From contig NZ_CP040463.1 of the NCBI RefSeq assembly GCF_005843985.1, positions 479,001-543,000 on the forward strand: a stretch of DNA of 64,000 nt, read 5' to 3'. The notes beneath the pieces were generated by a model. That model did not search any database. It saw only the letters and a list, made by a program, of their open reading frames with translations, and was not told the DNA's origin. The position numbers and the translations under genes were made by a program. This document shows positions 19,422 to 28,759 of this stretch, piece after piece. The first letter of the stretch is position 1. Every line of letters begins with the position of its first letter. Source of the DNA: Caminibacter mediatlanticus TB-2. Its GTDB lineage: Bacteria > Campylobacterota > Campylobacteria > Campylobacterales > Nautiliaceae.

Positions 19422-20753
19422 AGCATATTGATATGGAATCTCTATAATAAAATTCTCTTCCTTTTCTTCATTTTTAAAGGATTTTTGATTATTTGAATAC
19501 TCTTTTTTTTGTTGTTGCTGTTGATTTGAATTAAAACTCATATTGACATCACTATATCCCATATTTACAAGAATAGTTTTTAAGTCATTTTGATGTTGAT
19601 TAAAAAAGTTTATTGTTGGTTGTTGGTTTGAATTTATTTGAATTTGTAAATTATCTCCTCTATGAATTAAAGTTAGTTCAACTTTTCCAAGTTCTTTTGG
19701 ATTTAGTTCAATACTTAATTTATGAATAGGAGGTTTATAATTTTCAATTGCTTCTTTTAAGTTATTTGCAAAATTTTTTAGTATTTGTTTTGCTGATATA
19801 ATATTTTGTTTTAAATTTATATTAATTTGATGATTTGAAATATGTATATTTTGATTAAATTCATTTTTATTTGTTTCAGTTGATTTGTTATTTTTTGTTT
19901 CTTGTAGTATATAGGGTTCTAAATCATTAAAAAAAGTTTTTTTATGGGATTTTATGATAGTTATTTCATTGGTAGAATTATTTTTGTCTTTTAATAAATT
20001 ATTTAGACTTATAGAAAAATCATTGTTTTTATAATCATTTGAGTTAAAATTTGTTTTTAGTTTATTGGTTAAAGAAGATGTGTTTTTATTATTTAAAATA
20101 ATTTTTTGTTTTGGAGGAGTATTTATTGCATTTAATATTATATTTGTTTTTTCAGTTTGTATTAAAAAAGGTTTAATTTCTTCTTGTTTTTGATAAATAA
20201 TTTTTTGAATATTAAGGCCGTTTTTATTAGAAAATTCAATTAACTCTTTTAATGTAGATATTTGTTTGAAATTTTTTAATTCATTTTGAGGGATAGATAA
20301 TTTTTTAGTTTTTATCAAAGTTTTTATCTCTTTTTTTATTTCATTTACAATTTTTATTTCATTTTGTTTAGGAAGTGAAATATTTAAGTTTGGATTTAAT
20401 AGTTTTTCAATTGTAATTGTATCTGTGTCATTTTTACTTATTTCTTTTTTATCTTCAGATTTGTTTATTTGATTTATGTTTATGAAATTTTTATATTCAT
20501 TAATTTTTAGTGCTTTTTTAGATAAGTGTTTTAAATTAAGTGTTGATAAAATTTCTAAAAACTCTTTTTGTTGGTTTTTAGGTAAATTTTTGGCTATATT
20601 TTCTAAATCTTCTTTTGAAATGTTAAGGCTTTTTAAAAGTTTTATAGGTTCTTTTTCATTTTTTAAAAGAAATAATAAAAAGTTGTTATCAATTTTAAGT
20701 TTTTTTTCTTTTGGATTTATTTTAATATTATCTAATAATAACTCTTTAATCAT
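19419..20753 (-). CDS. fliK: Flagellar hook-length control protein FliK
   Basis: A 444-residue protein. About 310 N-terminal residues are Lys/Asn-rich and of low complexity. The FliK C-terminal domain (about 325-420) is recognised by LSIELNPKELGKVELTLIHR, GDNLQIQINSNQQPTINFFN and LKTILVNMGYSDVNMSF. After that comes a Gln/Lys-rich tail with a QQQQQKK run. It measures hook length and switches export specificity through FlhB. The variable N-terminal ruler is expected for the family. The ATG at 20753 has AAGG six bases upstream, and a sigma-54 promoter lies just before it. Confidence 0.88.
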   Translation of the reverse strand: MIKELLLDNIKINPKEKKLKIDNNFLLFLLKNEKEPIKLLKSLNISKEDLENIAKNLPKNQQKEFLEILSTLNLKHLSKKALKINEYKNFININQINKSEDKKEISKNDTDTITIEKLLNPNLNISLPKQNEIKIVNEIKKEIKTLIKTKKLSIPQNELKNFKQISTLKELIEFSNKNGLNIQKIIYQKQEEIKPFLIQTEKTNIILNAINTPPKQKIILNNKNTSSLTNKLKTNFNSNDYKNNDFSISLNNLLKDKNNSTNEITIIKSHKKTFFNDLEPYILQETKNNKSTETNKNEFNQNIHISNHQININLKQNIISAKQILKNFANNLKEAIENYKPPIHKLSIELNPKELGKVELTLIHRGDNLQIQINSNQQPTINFFNQHQNDLKTILVNMGYSDVNMSFNSNQQQQQKKEYSNNQKSFKNEEKEENFIIEIPYQYA

Positions 20754-20772
20754 AAAAAGCCTTTTTTACTTT

Positions 20773-20791
20773 GAAGCAATTTTTATTCCAA
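20773..20791 (-). promoter_or_regulatory. Sigma-54 promoter of fliK and the hook operon
   Basis: On the - strand TTGGAATAAAAATTGCTTC has GG (20789-20788) and GC (20777-20776) exactly 12 apart, 23 bp from the fliK start. This agrees with sigma-54 control of hook genes in Campylobacter and Helicobacter. Confidence 0.78.
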
Positions 20792-20823
20792 TTATTTAAA
20801 AGCTTTTTGTTACTCTTTTTAGA

Positions 20824-20829
20824 TATAAT
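20824..20829 (+). promoter_or_regulatory. -10 element of typA
   Basis: AGATATAATT contains a perfect TATAAT, 25 bp before the typA ATG and back-to-back with the fliK sigma-54 promoter. There is no recognisable -35. Confidence 0.5.
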
Positions 20830-20854
20830 TTCAAAAATTTTTTAAAGGCAATTT

Positions 20855-22666
20855 ATGAAAAATATTAGAAATATAGCTGTTATAGCTCACGTAGACCACG
20901 GAAAAACTACACTTGTGGATGAACTTCTAAAACAATCTGGAACACTTGAAAGTAGAAAAGAACTTGGCGAGAGAGTTATGGATAGCAATGATTTAGAAAA
21001 AGAAAGAGGAATTACAATTCTTTCTAAAAACACAGCAATTAAATGGAAAGATTATAAAATTAATATTATCGATACGCCAGGACATAGTGATTTTGGTGGT
21101 GAAGTTGAGAGGGTATTAAAAATGGTTGATGGTGTGTTACTTTTAGTTGATGCACAAGAAGGTGTTATGCCTCAAACTAAATTTGTTGTAAAAAAAGCTC
21201 TTTCACTTGGCTTAAAACCAATTTTAGTAGTAAATAAAATAGATAAGCCAGCAGCAGAACCAGATAGAGTAGTTGATGAGGTGTTTGATTTATTTGTTAG
21301 TATGGGTGCTGATGAAGACCAACTTGATTTTCCAATTATTTATGCAGCAGCAAAAAATGGAATTGCTAAGTGGGATTTAGAAGATGATAATGAAGATATG
21401 ACTCCTATATTTGAAGCAATTACAAAATATATTCCAGCCCCAAGTGGAGATGAGAATAAACCTCTTCAAATGCAAGTATTTACACTTGATTATGATAATT
21501 ATGTAGGAAGAATAGGAATTGCAAGAATTTTTAATGGAAAAGTAAGAAAAGGTGATAGTGTAACTCTTGTAAAAGCAAATGGTGAGAAAATAAACGGAAG
21601 AATTACAAAACTTCTTGGGTTTTTAGGACTTGATAGAATTGAAATTGATGAAGCAAAAGCTGGCGATATTGTGGCTGTTGCTGGATTTGATGCACTTGAT
21701 GTTGGAGATACTATTGCTGATAAAGATAATCCAGTAGGGCTTGACCCACTTCATATTGAAGAGCCAACTATTAGTGTTATTATGAGCGTAAATGATTCTC
21801 CTCTTGCTGGGACTGAAGGTAAAAATGTAACAGCACCAAAGCTTAGAGATAGACTATTTAAAGAGATGGAAACAAATATTGCAATGAAAATAGAAGAACT
21901 TGGTGAAGGTAAGTTTAAAGTAAGCGGAAGAGGAGAGCTTCAAATAGCAATTTTGGCTGAGAATTTAAGAAGAGAAGATTTTGAGTTTTCACTTTCAAGA
22001 CCTGAGGTTATTATTAAAGAAGAAAATGGAGTAAAACTTGAACCATATGAATATGTAGTTGTAGATGTGCCTGATGAATATAGTGGGGCTGTTATTGAAA
22101 AGCTTGGAACAAGAGGTGGTGTAATGAAAAATATGGTGCCACTATCTGATGGGTCTACAAGAATTGAATTCGAAATGCCAGCAAGAGGACTTATTGGGTA
22201 TAGAGGTGAGTTTATGACTGATACAAAAGGTGAGGGTGTTTTAAATAGTAGTTTCTTAGATTTTAGACCAGCAACTACTAAGCCTTATACGAGAAAAAAT
22301 GGTGCATTAATTTCAATGGAAAATGGAGTTGCAACAGGTTATGCAATTTTTAACCTTCAAGAGAGAGGTAAAATGTTTATTAAACCTGGGGATAAAGTTT
22401 ATAATGGTATGATAGTAGGTGAGCATAGTAGGAGTAATGATTTAGAAGTTAATCCAATTAGAGGTAAAAACTTAACAAATGTTAGAGCATCAGGTAGTGA
22501 TGAAGCTATTAAATTAGTGCCTCCTGTTGAGATGACTCTTGAAAGAGCATTAGAGTGGATTGAAGATGATGAATTAGTTGAAGTTACTCCAAAATCTATT
22601 AGAGTTAGAAAGAAATATCTTGACCCAGCTGAGAGAAAAAGAATGAGTAGAAATAAAAACAAATAA
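20855..22666 (+). CDS. typA: Translational GTPase TypA/BipA
   Basis: Ribosome-associated GTPase of 603 residues. G1 is AHVDHGKTT near residue 10, switch I contains EKERGITI near 46, G3 is [10 protein letters not shown] near 71, G4 is NKID near 126, and G5 falls in the YAAAKNG region. Domains II, III, V and the TypA-specific C-terminal domain follow; [20 protein letters not shown] near 353 and [12 protein letters not shown] near 442 are typical. It has a role in ribosome assembly and stress. The ATG at 20855 follows AAAGG. It is probably monocistronic. The 117 bp after it are T-rich and may terminate it, but no strong GC hairpin is present. Confidence 0.96.
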   Translation: MKNIRNIAVIAHVDHGKTTLVDELLKQSGTLESRKELGERVMDSNDLEKERGITILSKNTAIKWKDYKINIIDTPGHSDFGGEVERVLKMVDGVLLLVDAQEGVMPQTKFVVKKALSLGLKPILVVNKIDKPAAEPDRVVDEVFDLFVSMGADEDQLDFPIIYAAAKNGIAKWDLEDDNEDMTPIFEAITKYIPAPSGDENKPLQMQVFTLDYDNYVGRIGIARIFNGKVRKGDSVTLVKANGEKINGRITKLLGFLGLDRIEIDEAKAGDIVAVAGFDALDVGDTIADKDNPVGLDPLHIEEPTISVIMSVNDSPLAGTEGKNVTAPKLRDRLFKEMETNIAMKIEELGEGKFKVSGRGELQIAILAENLRREDFEFSLSRPEVIIKEENGVKLEPYEYVVVDVPDEYSGAVIEKLGTRGGVMKNMVPLSDGSTRIEFEMPARGLIGYRGEFMTDTKGEGVLNSSFLDFRPATTKPYTRKNGALISMENGVATGYAIFNLQERGKMFIKPGDKVYNGMIVGEHSRSNDLEVNPIRGKNLTNVRASGSDEAIKLVPPVEMTLERALEWIEDDELVEVTPKSIRVRKKYLDPAERKRMSRNKNK

Positions 22667-22783
22667 TTCTTCTTTTTTCTTTCTTTATCACAAAAAAGAC
22701 TTTTTTTCTCCTTTTATAATTTTTTCTTATATTTTATGTTTATTTGAGGTTAAATGATAAAATTATGCAAAAAAAGGAGCGGA

Positions 22784-24175
22784 ATGCGTAAATTATTAGT
22801 AGTATCCGCTGCTTTGTCAAGTTTAGTTTTTGCAAAAACTATTAATTTTGATACAGCTTTAAAAGAAGCGTTAAATAATAATTTGGAATTAAAAGCAAAA
22901 AAGCTAAATATTGACAAAGCAAAAGCGAAATTAAAAGAAGCAAAAGGGTATGATTTCGGTAAATTAACTTTTAGTGAAGAAGTTAGTAGAAGTAATAATG
23001 CACTTTATGTTTTTGGGATGAAGCTTGAAAGTAGAGAGGCAACTTTTAAAGATTTTGGATTTGCTGATTTTTTATCACAAATGCCTGGTCTTTTAGGAGG
23101 TAGTGTTAGTGGTAATCAAGTTTTGTCTATTGAGCCAAATGATTTAAATTATCCAGGAAGTAGGACTAATTTTAAAACAAAATTTGTGTATGAGGTACCT
23201 ATTTTTACAGGGTTTAAACTGAAATATGCAAAAGAGATGGCAAAACTTCAAGTTTTAGCTAATAAATTTAAATATGCTCACGATAAAAATAAATTAGCAA
23301 TTGAAGTTTTAAAAGCATATAATGGAGCAGTGGCTGCAAAATATTTTGTTAATGCATTAAAGACTGCTAAAAAAACTACTCAGTCATTTTTAAAAATGGT
23401 TAATGAATTTTATAAAGAAGGTATGGCAACAAAGATTGACTTATTACAAGTAAAAAAAAGAGACTCTCAAATTAATGCAATGCTTATTGAAGCTGAAAAT
23501 AAATATAATTTAGCTATTGCTTATTTACAATTTTTAACTAATGATAACTCAATTGATAATGTAGGAGATTTTAAGGTAATAATTTCACAAAATGTTTCAT
23601 TAAATAAACTTGAAAAGTTAGCTCTTCAAAATAGAAATGACTTAAAATGGATGCAAAAAAATGTTGAAACTATGCAAAAGAAGATAAAGTTTGATAAAAG
23701 TGCTAAATATCCAATGATTGGAGCTCATTTAGAGTATGGATGGAATGATAATTCTTTAACTTTAAGTACCAAAAAAGATTATTATGTAGCAGCAGCAGGG
23801 CTTAAATGGAATATTTTTGATAAAAGTGTTGATGCCAAGATAGAAGATAGTAAAATAGCAGCAATGCAGACAAATTATTATTATAAATATATGCAAAAAG
23901 GAATTTTACTTGATGTAAAACAAAAATATCTTAATTTGAAATCAAAAAGTGCTATTGTCAAAGAGAAAGTATTAAATAAAGAATTAGCTGAAGATATCCT
24001 TAAAAAATATACATATATGTATAAACAAGGAATGATTAGTATGCCAATTTTACTATTAAAAGAATCAGAAGCAAGAAAAGCAAGAGCTGAGCTTATTAAA
24101 GCAAAATACGATGAGGCTATTGCAGCAGCAGAACTTAAAGCAGCAATTGGAGATTTAGTAAAGGAGAGTAAATGA
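22784..24175 (+). CDS. TolC-family outer membrane efflux protein
   Basis: A 463-residue outer-membrane channel. It has a signal peptide MRKLLVVSAALSSLVFA and two repeats of long alpha-helical coils, starting INFDTALKEALNNNLELKAK (residues 20-39) and again near 275 with LEKLALQNRNDLKWMQ. It should form the trimeric exit duct for the RND pump encoded next. The frame is open from 22754, but the ATG at 22784 has AAGGAG and gives a clean signal peptide. It is coupled to the adaptor gene by a 4-bp ATGA overlap. The substrate cannot be inferred. Confidence 0.88.
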   Translation: MRKLLVVSAALSSLVFAKTINFDTALKEALNNNLELKAKKLNIDKAKAKLKEAKGYDFGKLTFSEEVSRSNNALYVFGMKLESREATFKDFGFADFLSQMPGLLGGSVSGNQVLSIEPNDLNYPGSRTNFKTKFVYEVPIFTGFKLKYAKEMAKLQVLANKFKYAHDKNKLAIEVLKAYNGAVAAKYFVNALKTAKKTTQSFLKMVNEFYKEGMATKIDLLQVKKRDSQINAMLIEAENKYNLAIAYLQFLTNDNSIDNVGDFKVIISQNVSLNKLEKLALQNRNDLKWMQKNVETMQKKIKFDKSAKYPMIGAHLEYGWNDNSLTLSTKKDYYVAAAGLKWNIFDKSVDAKIEDSKIAAMQTNYYYKYMQKGILLDVKQKYLNLKSKSAIVKEKVLNKELAEDILKKYTYMYKQGMISMPILLLKESEARKARAELIKAKYDEAIAAAELKAAIGDLVKESK

Positions 24176-25215
24176 AAAGAGTTTTATTATTAGGACTTAG
24201 TATTGCATCACTTTTTGCATTAGAGTTTGCAACTGCACAAAAAAAAGTCATTGATATTAAAAAAAGTTATATTGCAAATATTTATTCACCAAAACAAGTA
24301 ATGGTAGCAACAAGACTTATGGGATATATTAAATCAATTCCTGTTGAAGAAGGAGATGTTGTAAAAAAAGGCGAAATGCTTTTTGAAGTAGACCCAGCAG
24401 ATATTTATTCAATGCTTAACCAAGCAAGAGGAGCTCTTCTTCAAGCCAAAAGTGGTCTTTTAATGGCAGAAGTTGCTTATGCAGATGCAAAAAAAGATTA
24501 TTTAAGATTTAAAAATCTATATGAGAATGGAGCAGTTAGCAAAAGAGATTTTGAAAAAATGAAACTTATGATGGATATTAGAAAAAAACAAGTTGATATG
24601 GCAAAAGGAATGTTAAAACAAGCAGAGGCTGGATATCAAAGAGCTAAGGCTCAATTAAAATATGCAAAAGTGACTTCTCCAATAAATGGGGTAGTTACAC
24701 AAAAATTAAAAAAAGTAGCTGAAATGGCACTTCCTGGATATCCTGTAATTATTTTAAGTGACATTAATACTATAAAAGCAAAAAGTACTATTAAAGAAAG
24801 TGATGTAGAAAAATTTAAAATAGGAATGCCTGTTAGTATCTATGTACCAGCCCTTAAAAAAAGATATAAAGCAAATGTTTCAACTATTATTCCAGCAGGA
24901 GATAATTTTACCCATTCTTTTGTAGTTAAATATACTTTTAAAAATCATAAAAAACTTCTTCCTGGAATGTATGCAAAAGCAGAAGTTGTAATAGGAAAAA
25001 AAGCAGCAGTTTTAATTCCTTTTGCAGCTTTAACTAATAGGGCTGGGATTACAGGGGTATTTATAGTTGATGATAATAATATTGTACACTTTAAACCTAT
25101 AAAACAAATCTCACAAATTGGTGATAATATTGCTGTGAGTGGATTAAATGGAGGAGAGAGAGTTATACTTTACCCACCTGCAAATTTAGTAGATGGTCAA
25201 AAACTGGAGGAGTAA
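24172..25215 (+). CDS. RND efflux periplasmic adaptor (HlyD/MFP family)
   Basis: A 347-residue membrane-fusion protein. It has a signal peptide (residues 1-16 or so, MKRVLLLGLSIASLFA), then a lipoyl-like half IPVEEGDVVKKGEMLFEVDP near 60. A coiled-coil hairpin spans about 80-160 (ALLQAKSGLLMAEVAYADAK). The second lipoyl half VTSPINGVVTQKL is near 166, with beta-barrel and membrane-proximal domains to the end. No lipobox cysteine is seen. It links the TolC channel to the RND permease. It overlaps tolC and is one base from the permease gene. Confidence 0.88.
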   Translation: MKRVLLLGLSIASLFALEFATAQKKVIDIKKSYIANIYSPKQVMVATRLMGYIKSIPVEEGDVVKKGEMLFEVDPADIYSMLNQARGALLQAKSGLLMAEVAYADAKKDYLRFKNLYENGAVSKRDFEKMKLMMDIRKKQVDMAKGMLKQAEAGYQRAKAQLKYAKVTSPINGVVTQKLKKVAEMALPGYPVIILSDINTIKAKSTIKESDVEKFKIGMPVSIYVPALKKRYKANVSTIIPAGDNFTHSFVVKYTFKNHKKLLPGMYAKAEVVIGKKAAVLIPFAALTNRAGITGVFIVDDNNIVHFKPIKQISQIGDNIAVSGLNGGERVILYPPANLVDGQKLEE

Positions 25216-25216
25216 G

Positions 25217-28200
25217 ATGGAGAGATTGAAAAGATTAAAAGAGTTGTTAGCTGCAAAGAAAAGAGAATTTGAAGAAAAAAAGTTTTCAGATTGCGATATA
25301 AATGAATTAAAAAATTTAGAAAATGAAATTATAAATATTGAAAAAGAATTAGAAAAAGTTGAAAAAGAGATATCAAAAAAAGAAAAAGAACTTAAAGAAG
25401 TAGAAGAAGAGTTAAAACTAAATATTGCAGGAAAACTTGCAAGAATATTTTTAAAAAATCCTCTAACCCCAGTCCTTGCAATTGTATTTTTACTAATGGG
25501 ACTTATTGCTGTTTTATTTACTCCAAGAGAAGAAAATCCTCAAATTGATGTTCCAGCTGCTAATATAATTGTTATGTATCCTGGGGCAAGTAGCAAGGAA
25601 GTTCAAAATATTGTAGTTGACCCACTATCAAGATTGCTTAAAGCTATGACTGGCGTTAAGCATGTCTATGGTATGGCAATGAATAGTGTTGGTATTGTAA
25701 CTGTTAGATTTAAAATAGGAGAAGATAAAGTTAGAAGTATTGCAAAACTTTATGATAGAGTTATGCAAAATTTTGAAAAAATGCCAAAAGGCGTAATGCC
25801 TCCACTTTTTAAACCAATTGATATTGATGAAGTACCGATTGTTACATTTGCACTAAGTAGTAAAAAATATGATGATGCAAAGCTTTATAGAATCGCTCAA
25901 AGACTGCTTTCACCTCTTGCGGAGGTTAAAAATGTAAGTATTATTGGAATTAAAGGAGGGCATAAAAGACAATTTAATATTATAGTCGACCCTCAAAAAC
26001 TTGCAGCATATCACCTTTCAATTGGTCAAATTGCTATGGCACTAAAAGGTGCAAATGTTGATTATCCGCTTGGGGGAATGGATAATAAAAAATATTCAAT
26101 TCCAGTTGAATTTGATGGATTTATAAAATCAGTAAAAGATGTTGAGAATTTAGTTGTTGCAAATTATATGGGAAGACCAATATATATTAAAGATATCGCA
26201 AAAGTAGAAGATGGAATTGATTTTCAAAATAAACATAAAACATACTTTACTGGTGGAAAAGCATTTTACAATGACCCACTTTTAGATGGTAAGGAAGTTA
26301 ATAAATTTCCTGTTGGAGAGAAATTAAACCAAGTTACAATCTTTATTGGTAAAAAAAGAGGAAGTAATGCTGTTTTTGTAGCTGAGGCTGTTATTAAAAA
26401 AATGGAAGAACTTAAAAAAAGTTTACCAAAAGATGTTAAAGTTTATATAACAAGAAATGATGGAGAAAAAGCAAATCACGCAGTAAATGAACTAATTTAT
26501 CACTTATTTATTTCACTTGGAATAATTGTAATTTTACTTATTATAATGCTTGGAATAAGAGAAGCATTAATTGTTTCTTTTACAGTACCTCTTATTTTAG
26601 GTATTACATTATTTATAGGAATGCTTGCAGGTCAGACAATTAATAGAATTACACTTTTTGCTTTAATTCTTTCTCTTGGTCTATTAGTTGATAGTGCTAT
26701 TATTGTTATTGAAAATATTCATAGACACTTTGAAATTGGAGATAAGCCAAGAGAATATGCAGCAATTTATGCAACAAATGAGATAGGAAATCCAACAAAT
26801 ATCGCAACACTTGCTATTATTTTAGCATTTGTACCTATGTTTTTTGTTACTGGTATGATGGGGCCATATATGAGACCTATTCCATTTAATGTGCCTGTTG
26901 CTATGATAGCTTCTCTTTTAGTAGCATATATTTTTACACCATGGGCAGCAGTTAAGTTTTTACCAGAGCATAAACATGAAAAAGAACCATTTGATATTAG
27001 AAAAACAAAAACATATAAAATTTTTTATAATATTTTAAATCCACTTCTTAATTCAACCTTTAAAAGAGTTGTGTTTTTTAGTGTATTATTAATAGCCTTA
27101 GTTGGCTCAATGGCACTTCCTGTATTTAAAATAGTATTATTCAAAATGCTTCCAAGTGCAAATAAAAATACATTTAATATTACAATTGATTTGCCAAAAG
27201 GAAGTTCTATTGAGGCTACAACAGAAGTTAGCAATTGTGTAGCTAATATTCTTAAAAAAGAGCCAGAAATACATGATTTTGAGCAATTTATAGGTATAAG
27301 TGGAGTGGTTGATTTTAATGGGTTACTAAGAGGTAGCTCTATGAAACAGGGTGAAAATTATGGAGAGATTAGAGTAAATCTATATCCAAAAGAAAAAGGT
27401 AGAAAAGAATCATCAATTGATATGGTAAGTAGATTAAGACCAATTATTCAAGGAAAATGTAGTATTCATAATGCAAATATTAAACTCGTAGAAGACCCTC
27501 CTGGACCACCAGTTATTGCAACTTTACTAATGCAAGTTTTTGGTGGTGATGAAGAAGGTAGATTAAAACTTGCTAATTATATTGAAGAGATTTATAAAAA
27601 AACTCCAAAAGTTGTTGATATTGATATTATGAGAGATAGACAAATTATTAAATATAAAATAATTCCAGATAAAGAAAAAGCAGCACTTCTTGGAATAAGT
27701 ACTGACCAAATTGCAAAAGTTTTAGGAGTTGGGCTTAGAGGTGCAGTTATAAGTGTTGCACATATTCCATCTGAAAAAGAACAAGTCGGAATTTATGTAA
27801 GATTTGATAAAAAAGATAGAAATTCACTTAAAGCATTAGATAATATTAAACTTATGTCTATGACAACACATAGATTAGTGCCACTTAAAGAGGTAGTAAA
27901 AGTTATACCTGTTAAATTTGATGGAATGATTACAAGTAAAGATTTAAGAGAAATGGTAATGGTTACAGGTGAGATGGATAAAAGAGGTAGCTTATATGCA
28001 CTGCTTGATATATTTAGTTATTTAAAAGATAAAGGAATTCCTGGATATAAAATTATTTATGATGGTAATCCAAGATTAAATCTAAAAGCAATTGATTTAA
28101 AAACAGGAAAAACTTATGATTTAATCTGGGGAGGAGAGTGGGAGCTTACATTTGATGTATTTAGAGACCTTGGAAGTGCTTTTGGGGTAGCAGTTATCTT

Positions 28201-28708
28201 AATTTATCTATTAATGGTTGCATATTATAAAAATTTTAGAGTTCCAAGAATTGTTTTAGCAGCTGTTCCTTTAACATTTATTGGAGTGCTTCCAGGTCAT
28301 GCAATAATGAACTGGATAACATTAGCTTTATTTAATACAAAAACATACTTTACAGCTACAAGTATGATTGGATTTATTGCACTTGCTGGTATTGTTGTTA
28401 GAAACTCACTTCTTTTAATTGATTTTACTAATGATTTAATAAAGAGAGGAAGAAGTATAAATGAAGCAGTAATTGAAGCTGCTGCTACAAGATTTAGACC
28501 AATTATTTTAACTGCACTTGCTATTATTTTAGCTTCATTTGTAATTGTTCTTGACCCAGTATGGCAAGGACTTGCTGTCGCTTTAATTTTTGGAGTGCTT
28601 GCTTCAACTCTTCTTTCTGTGATTGTTGTGCCAATTCTTTATTGGAGATATCTAATTTCAAAAGAGAAAAAGGAAAAACATATAAAATATGGTTTAAAGG
28701 AAGTTTAA
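25217..28708 (+). CDS. RND efflux permease with N-terminal coiled-coil extension
   Basis: A 1163-residue proton-driven inner-membrane transporter. RND features are FTPREENPQIDVPAANIIV after TM1, PGASSKEVQNIVVDPLSRLL, the TM4 motif GLLVDSAIIVIENIHRHFE (one carboxylate plus Ser, where AcrB has DD) and GIVVRNSLLLIDF in TM10. About 70 residues precede TM1 and are almost entirely Lys/Glu heptads, forming a predicted cytosolic coiled coil absent from AcrB-type pumps. A periplasmic insert near residues 950-975 is also present. The ATG at 25217 has GGAGGAG. The gene ends in the stem of a terminator. Substrate unknown. Confidence 0.88.
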   Translation: MERLKRLKELLAAKKREFEEKKFSDCDINELKNLENEIINIEKELEKVEKEISKKEKELKEVEEELKLNIAGKLARIFLKNPLTPVLAIVFLLMGLIAVLFTPREENPQIDVPAANIIVMYPGASSKEVQNIVVDPLSRLLKAMTGVKHVYGMAMNSVGIVTVRFKIGEDKVRSIAKLYDRVMQNFEKMPKGVMPPLFKPIDIDEVPIVTFALSSKKYDDAKLYRIAQRLLSPLAEVKNVSIIGIKGGHKRQFNIIVDPQKLAAYHLSIGQIAMALKGANVDYPLGGMDNKKYSIPVEFDGFIKSVKDVENLVVANYMGRPIYIKDIAKVEDGIDFQNKHKTYFTGGKAFYNDPLLDGKEVNKFPVGEKLNQVTIFIGKKRGSNAVFVAEAVIKKMEELKKSLPKDVKVYITRNDGEKANHAVNELIYHLFISLGIIVILLIIMLGIREALIVSFTVPLILGITLFIGMLAGQTINRITLFALILSLGLLVDSAIIVIENIHRHFEIGDKPREYAAIYATNEIGNPTNIATLAIILAFVPMFFVTGMMGPYMRPIPFNVPVAMIASLLVAYIFTPWAAVKFLPEHKHEKEPFDIRKTKTYKIFYNILNPLLNSTFKRVVFFSVLLIALVGSMALPVFKIVLFKMLPSANKNTFNITIDLPKGSSIEATTEVSNCVANILKKEPEIHDFEQFIGISGVVDFNGLLRGSSMKQGENYGEIRVNLYPKEKGRKESSIDMVSRLRPIIQGKCSIHNANIKLVEDPPGPPVIATLLMQVFGGDEEGRLKLANYIEEIYKKTPKVVDIDIMRDRQIIKYKIIPDKEKAALLGISTDQIAKVLGVGLRGAVISVAHIPSEKEQVGIYVRFDKKDRNSLKALDNIKLMSMTTHRLVPLKEVVKVIPVKFDGMITSKDLREMVMVTGEMDKRGSLYALLDIFSYLKDKGIPGYKIIYDGNPRLNLKAIDLKTGKTYDLIWGGEWELTFDVFRDLGSAFGVAVILIYLLMVAYYKNFRVPRIVLAAVPLTFIGVLPGHAIMNWITLALFNTKTYFTATSMIGFIALAGIVVRNSLLLIDFTNDLIKRGRSINEAVIEAAATRFRPIILTALAIILASFVIVLDPVWQGLAVALIFGVLASTLLSVIVVPILYWRYLISKEKKEKHIKYGLKEV

Positions 28709-28736
28709 TTTTTTTCTAAACTTCCGATTTTGTTTT
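28699..28736 (+). terminator. Terminator of the tolC-adaptor-RND operon
   Basis: A perfect 9-bp stem, GGAAGTTTA (28699-28707) with TAAACTTCC (28717-28725), has a 9-base loop and is followed by GATTTTGTTTTT. It starts inside the last codons of the permease gene. Confidence 0.75.
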
Positions 28737-28759
28737 TATATTTTATAAAGGGCACAGCA

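Noticed and set aside
22667-22783. Strong terminator after typA
   Set aside because: AAAAAAGACTTTTTT-like sequence is present, but the possible loop is too small and the stem has only one G-C pair; I did not list it as a feature.
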